From Ruoffia tabacinasalis (GTDB lineage Bacteria > Bacillota > Bacilli > Lactobacillales > Aerococcaceae), in the NCBI RefSeq assembly GCF_042652985.1, contig NZ_JBHSHQ010000049.1, forward strand, positions 1 to 64,000: 64,000 nt of DNA, read 5' to 3'. Below are positions 60,378 to 64,000 of the stretch, piece by piece (positions within the stretch are counted from its first letter, which is position 1; every line of letters starts with the position of its first letter). The position numbers and the translations under genes are program-made. The notes below the pieces were generated by a model. The model was not told where the DNA came from. It did no database searches and worked only from the letters and a program-made list of their open reading frames with translations.

Positions 60378-61658
60378 TTAATATTCTGTAGTACCATCTT
60401 GTCGTTGTCTCTTTTGTTCGTCTGAGATAGCTAGGAGTTTGTCGTGTAATTCATTCTCCATGACTGTTAATTCTTGTTCAGCTAGTCGACGTTGTTGGCG
60501 TCCTGTTTTTTGGATTTCTAAGGTTTCTTCTAAGGCTCCAACAAGGTTGGCTTGAGTTTTACGTAATGTATCGATATCAATCACTCCTCGTTCAGCTTCG
60601 CGAGCAATATCAACAGTACTTTGTTTCAACATTTCTGAGTTTTTCAGAAGCAGACTGTTGGTTGTTTCAGACACTTGTCGCTGAGATGTTGCTGCGTTTT
60701 GTTGGCGGAGAAGAGCCAAGGCAATCGTAATTTGGTTCTCCCATAATGGGATAGCCGTATGGACGGATACTTGAATCTTTTCTGCTAGGACTTGGTTAGT
60801 GTTTTGAATCATTCGAATTTGTGGTGCTTGTTGAATAGTCATTTGACGTGTTAAGCGTAGATCATGTGTTCGCTTATCCAAGCGGTCTAAGAATTGATTT
60901 AAGTCGTTCACTTTTTGAACTTCCATTTGATCTTGAGACTGGCGTGCTTTTTCGATCGCTGCTGGAATGACTTCGTTTTGAAGCTGTTCCATCTTAACTT
61001 CTCCGGCAGCAATGTAGACATTTAAAGCGTCAAAGTAATCTTTATTTTTATTATAGAATTGTTCTAACATCTGATTGTCATTTAACAATTCAGTTTTTTC
61101 GCGTTCTAAACGAATCGCTACTCGGTCAATTTGACTCCCAATTTGTTGGTAACGCATTTGAGTTTCAGTAATTGAACTCTTCACACGTTTGAATACACGT
61201 TGGAAGATGTTTGGTTCAGCCGTTAGTTGACGTGGGTCAGATTCTTGTAGTTTAGTCATTAACTCTGTAAGAACATCACCGACTTCTCCCGTATCCTTTA
61301 ATTGGACTTGTTGAAGGATTGAGCGAGAAAATTCACTTAATTTTTTCTGTGCATTTGATCCATAAGCTATGATAGCACCCATGTTTGCTTCATCAATTTG
61401 TTTAGCTAAGTCTTGCGCTTGTTTTTGGCGATGCTCTGGTAAACGTTCGATTAACTTTTCATTGGATACTTGACGTTTAGCAATCATTTCTTGATCTGCT
61501 AAATCTTTTTCTAGCGTTTGCTCGATGGTTTCATCGAATGGATTGGCTAGTAATTCATCAAATTCAGATGATTCTTGTTGCTTTGGTTGAACGGGTTCAT
61601 TGATAGAACCGTGTTCTTGTTCTAATAGTTCGTCGAATAAGTCTTTTTCTTCAGTCAT
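60378..61658 (-). CDS. telA: TelA/YaaN family toxic-anion resistance protein
   Basis: Cytoplasmic, helix-rich protein of 426 residues of the TelA family (PF05816). The N-terminus is acidic with two FDELL-type repeats (DLFDELLEQ, EFDELLANPFDE). The core runs from about 95 to 400 and contains MGAIIAYGSNAQKKLSEFSR and IPLWENQITIALALLRQQ, typical of the family. Members are linked to tellurite and cell-envelope antibiotic tolerance, with mechanism unknown. It follows xpaC by six bases in one operon, as xpaC-yaaN in Bacillus. Confidence 0.93.
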   Translation of the reverse strand: MTEEKDLFDELLEQEHGSINEPVQPKQQESSEFDELLANPFDETIEQTLEKDLADQEMIAKRQVSNEKLIERLPEHRQKQAQDLAKQIDEANMGAIIAYGSNAQKKLSEFSRSILQQVQLKDTGEVGDVLTELMTKLQESDPRQLTAEPNIFQRVFKRVKSSITETQMRYQQIGSQIDRVAIRLEREKTELLNDNQMLEQFYNKNKDYFDALNVYIAAGEVKMEQLQNEVIPAAIEKARQSQDQMEVQKVNDLNQFLDRLDKRTHDLRLTRQMTIQQAPQIRMIQNTNQVLAEKIQVSVHTAIPLWENQITIALALLRQQNAATSQRQVSETTNSLLLKNSEMLKQSTVDIAREAERGVIDIDTLRKTQANLVGALEETLEIQKTGRQQRRLAEQELTVMENELHDKLLAISDEQKRQRQDGTTEY

Positions 61659-61664
61659 ATTTTT

Positions 61665-62645
61665 CTACTCCTTCGTCTCGATGTCATCATCTTTGTCCAT
61701 ATTATTCCAATCTTCTAATATTTCATCAACCGATTTAGATGGTTCATTTGCTTGCTGGCGATTTAAAGTACGGTTAGCTAAATTAATCTCGTCATCTATA
61801 TCTTGGTAAGTTGCTTTGTGGAAGCTAATATAATCTTCAGTTAAGCGTTCAGCTAATTCTTCAATCGTTTGAGCACTTTTTTCTAGAATCAGATACGTTT
61901 GTTTGTTCTTAGCAATGTGTTCGCTCACTTCATTGTATTTCTCAGTTAAATCATCTATGGAAGGGAGAATACGGTATATAACATCTCCGGCTTCACTGAA
62001 GCGTTTAGGTTCTTTGACAATATCTTGAAAGAATTGCTTACTTATTTCAATCGTATTGTGTCTAACATCAATGGCACGTAATTTAGCAGTAGCGTTCATT
62101 TGTTTTTCAATCGAGATAATATGCTCGCGTGTTTGGGCTAATTGTTCTCTAAAGTATGAGATTTCTTCATTAGATAAACCAGCTTCTTGATAATGTTGAA
62201 TTTTATCTGTTGCTTTGGATCTATAAAAAGGGTTTTTAGTAAAAGATTTTGGCTGATTCACAAATATCTTATCAATGATAAAAGTCATAACTCCAAACCC
62301 AAAAAGGGTGGTTAGACATAAGATAAAGAGTAATATTATATTATTTATCATATGATAATCAACTTCAAAAATCGCATTAAGACCTGCCCCCGCAAGACTT
62401 AAAAGCGAAAATAAATAGACAATAGTTTGTAAGACATGGGGATTGTCATTAGTCAGATGGTTATATAGACGTGATAATGTTGAAATTGAGCCAAGGGTCA
62501 TAACGATGACGATGGCTAGGTAAATAAGTGAGTATGGTAAAAATGTTGAGCCGGATAGCAGTATCCCAAGGAATAGTAAAATTATAATAATCATGGGAAC
62601 ATTTCTGCACTTACGACTTGATTTATTTGTATGTGGTCGTTTCAT
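61665..62645 (-). CDS. xpaC: XpaC-like membrane protein
   Basis: Protein of 326 residues. Four hydrophobic segments fill the first 125 residues, then a long helical cytoplasmic part contains YFREQLAQTREHIISIEKQM and RAIDVRHNTIEISKQFF, features of the XpaC family (5-bromo-4-chloroindolyl phosphate hydrolysis). The name comes from an early phosphatase screen; no enzyme motif is evident. TGGAGGATTA precedes ATG. Its operon partner is telA. Confidence 0.88.
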   Translation of the reverse strand: MKRPHTNKSSRKCRNVPMIIIILLFLGILLSGSTFLPYSLIYLAIVIVMTLGSISTLSRLYNHLTNDNPHVLQTIVYLFSLLSLAGAGLNAIFEVDYHMINNIILLFILCLTTLFGFGVMTFIIDKIFVNQPKSFTKNPFYRSKATDKIQHYQEAGLSNEEISYFREQLAQTREHIISIEKQMNATAKLRAIDVRHNTIEISKQFFQDIVKEPKRFSEAGDVIYRILPSIDDLTEKYNEVSEHIAKNKQTYLILEKSAQTIEELAERLTEDYISFHKATYQDIDDEINLANRTLNRQQANEPSKSVDEILEDWNNMDKDDDIETKE

Positions 62646-62903
62646 AATTAATCCTCCATTTTAATTTTTTTCTTTTTCATGTTCATCTTAACTAAAGTTT
62701 ATCATAGAGCATTGAATCATTTATCGGACTAGAGACCCATATTTAAATATTGGGCATATAAATTTAATCAAAAAGTCATGCATTACACACAGAACTTGTC
62801 TATACTTACATTTAGAGAAGAATGAAAGGTGGATTGAAGTCTTTACTTGTATTATACAGGAAGAGGCGCTACAATTTGTCTTATATTTATTAGGAGGTAC
62901 ATG
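62646..62903. other. Divergent intergenic region xpaC-nudF
   Basis: No gene is supported. A plus-strand promoter candidate is TTGTAT (62848-62853), 16 bases, TACAAT (62870-62875). A TATACT at 62801-62806 has no matching -35. Minus-strand signals for xpaC are not clear. Confidence 0.4.
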
Positions 62904-63485
62904 ATGTATTCGAATCCAGAACATATCCCATTCTTACAAGATGAAGCTTTAAGAGAAAGTGAATTAATCTATGATGGGGCAATCTTACAATTATATCGAA
63001 ATCAAATCGAATTAGAGAACGGGCAACTTGCTTACCGTGAATTAATTAATCATCAATCAGCGGTCGGTATTTTAGCGATCACACCTCGTGATACTGCAAT
63101 ACTTGTGAAGCAATATCGACCTGCAGTGGTCGATCACATTATTGAGATACCTGCGGGTTTAAGAGATTTTATTGAGGGTAGAGAAGAAGATGCACTCCTG
63201 GCAGCTAAACGTGAACTTGAAGAGGAGACAGGCTATCAGGCGAACGATTGGACGGAGTTAGGAAGTTATTATGTATCTCCGGGCTTTATTAATGAAAAGG
63301 TAACCGTATTTGTTGCGGAAGGCTTAATTAAAGTCGAAAATCCACTTGCTCAAGATGAGGACGAACAGATTGAATTAGTTGAATATACTCGTCAAGAAGT
63401 GAAGACTATGTTAGATAATGACAAAGTGAGGGATATGAAGACTACACTTGCTTTAAATTACTGGCTATATCAAAAGGGTGAATAA
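62904..63485 (+). CDS. nudF: Nudix hydrolase, ADP-ribose pyrophosphatase type
   Basis: Cytoplasmic hydrolase of 193 residues splitting ADP-ribose to AMP and ribose 5-phosphate. The Nudix helix part is AAKRELEEETGY, and upstream PAG and IEIPAG fit NudF. The spacing between the first Gly of the box (PAGLRDF) and the first metal Glu is about four residues longer than the GX5E consensus. ATG 62904 is chosen because AGGAGG at 62892-62897 lies six bases away; ATG 62901 is three bases away. Confidence 0.9.
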   Translation: MYSNPEHIPFLQDEALRESELIYDGAILQLYRNQIELENGQLAYRELINHQSAVGILAITPRDTAILVKQYRPAVVDHIIEIPAGLRDFIEGREEDALLAAKRELEEETGYQANDWTELGSYYVSPGFINEKVTVFVAEGLIKVENPLAQDEDEQIELVEYTRQEVKTMLDNDKVRDMKTTLALNYWLYQKGE

Positions 63486-63486
63486 A

Positions 63487-63930
63487 ATGTTTAATAGAAA
63501 ACGAAATAGTGACTATGAAGATTATTTAGATTATGATAATAATCCAGAGGAAGAAGAGCTGGAATTTGATGAAACACGTGAATATCAGATCAATCCAGAT
63601 GAAACATATGAGGAGAATCAGTGGCCAAGTGAAGAGGATTACTCCTATTATCAAGAGCAACAAGATGACTTCAATCCTGAATATGAAACGAGAAGTCAAA
63701 GATATGCAAATGATGAACAAGAAATTCCATATGAATCAAATTATGAAAGTGAAATACCAGAGGAATATACAGAAGAGAATGACGAGCAAGAAGCAACAAG
63801 AACGAGTCAAAACAATGCAATACCAAGACGTGCGAAGTATAATGCACGGATCGATCGCTTCTTAAACAATGGTATTATCATTGTTGGCGTATTATTAATT
63901 ATCGTGTTAGTCATTGCATTCTTACTATAA
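63487..63930 (+). CDS. Acidic tail-anchored membrane protein, unknown
   Basis: Protein of 147 residues; I do not recognise the family. The first 115 residues are hydrophilic and rich in Glu, Asp, Tyr, Asn and Gln, with a short basic start (MFNRKRN). The protein ends in a single hydrophobic segment (GIIIVGVLLIIVLVIAFLL) preceded by basic residues (RRAKYNARIDR), giving a C-terminal anchor with the bulk in the cytoplasm. AAAGGG lies nine bases before ATG 63487; an in-frame GTG at 63478 sits within the site. It lies between nudF and mtnN, as an uncharacterised gene often does in Lactobacillales. Confidence 0.75.
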   Translation: MFNRKRNSDYEDYLDYDNNPEEEELEFDETREYQINPDETYEENQWPSEEDYSYYQEQQDDFNPEYETRSQRYANDEQEIPYESNYESEIPEEYTEENDEQEATRTSQNNAIPRRAKYNARIDRFLNNGIIIVGVLLIIVLVIAFLL

Positions 63931-63956
63931 AATACATAAAAGAAAGAGGAATAATT

Positions 63957-64000
63957 ATGATTATTGGGCTAATTGGAGCGATGGAAGAAGAAATTCGCGA
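63957..64000 (+). CDS. mtnN: 5'-methylthioadenosine/S-adenosylhomocysteine nucleosidase, start only
   Basis: Fourteen codons are visible before the window ends. MIIGLIGAMEEEIR is the near-invariant N-terminus of MtnN/Pfs, which recycles methylthioadenosine and S-adenosylhomocysteine and feeds LuxS. AAAGAGGA precedes ATG. The assignment rests on this short motif and on the nudF context. Confidence 0.8.
   Translation, partial: MIIGLIGAMEEEIR

Noticed and set aside
62721..62924. 67-codon minus-strand frame upstream of nudF
   Set aside because: No ribosome site and it overlaps the nudF promoter and ribosome-binding region.

Overview
The window is low-GC DNA from a Gram-positive bacterium of the Firmicutes. 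Gene content and order point to the order Lactobacillales, probably the Aerococcaceae/Carnobacteriaceae side. Indicators are a DUF1146-murA-mbl-epuA cluster without sporulation genes, a DUF3397-mraZ-rsmH-ftsL-pbp division/cell-wall cluster, a bacterial mevalonate pathway (mvaA, mvaS), murT-gatD for lipid II amidation, two T-box leaders, AGGAGG ribosome sites and several TTG starts. The genus cannot be fixed from sequence alone.

Region 1 to 4 kb: the 3' end of an IS110-type transposase, a secreted protein on the minus strand, then hit-ytxH-prsA and a 51-codon gene with its own ribosome site and terminator. Region 4.1 to 11.6 kb: a flavin-based extracellular electron transfer (EET) locus. It holds ndh2, dmkB, the flavinylated lipoprotein pplA, its FMN transferase (fmnB/apbE) and dmkA. 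A NusG-domain-II membrane protein (eetA candidate) lies on the opposite strand nearby. No eetB or fmnA is visible. Electrons would pass from NADH via Ndh2 to a demethylmenaquinone pool made with DmkA/DmkB, then to FMN covalently bound on PplA.

Region 11.7 to 30 kb: housekeeping genes, namely rplY/ctc, trmL, T-box-serS, uppP, a lactonase, an AI-2E-type permease, a lipoprotein, a DUF554 protein, pepF, murT-gatD, and tdk-prfA-prmC-tsaC-glyA-upp. A 112-bp GC-rich palindromic element containing two 42-bp tandem repeats lies after serS. A 148-bp inverted-repeat element lies between upp and mvaA.

Region 30.2 to 33 kb: mvaA and mvaS. mvaS has no ATG, GTG or TTG at the expected start and probably begins with ATC. 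Region 33 to 55 kb: peptidoglycan precursor and division genes (murA, mbl, epuA, DUF3397, mraZ, rsmH, ftsL, pbpX, murE, mraY, murD, murG, divIB, ftsA, ftsZ, yggT, ylmH, divIVA, T-box-ileS). Two arrays of MraZ-like boxes precede mraZ. sepF and ylmE are missing from their usual place after ftsZ.

Region 55 to 60.3 kb: a NarL-type two-component system followed by an ABC-2 exporter with two permeases, like the linearmycin-resistance (LnrJK-LMN) arrangement, with a palindromic candidate operator between them. Region 60.3 to 64 kb: xpaC-telA on the minus strand, then a Nudix hydrolase, an acidic tail-anchored protein and the start of mtnN. A recurring oddity is long Glu/Ser/Thr- or Asn/Gln-rich low-complexity segments in surface and division proteins (PrsA, PplA, the 18.3-kb lipoprotein, DivIB, FtsA).
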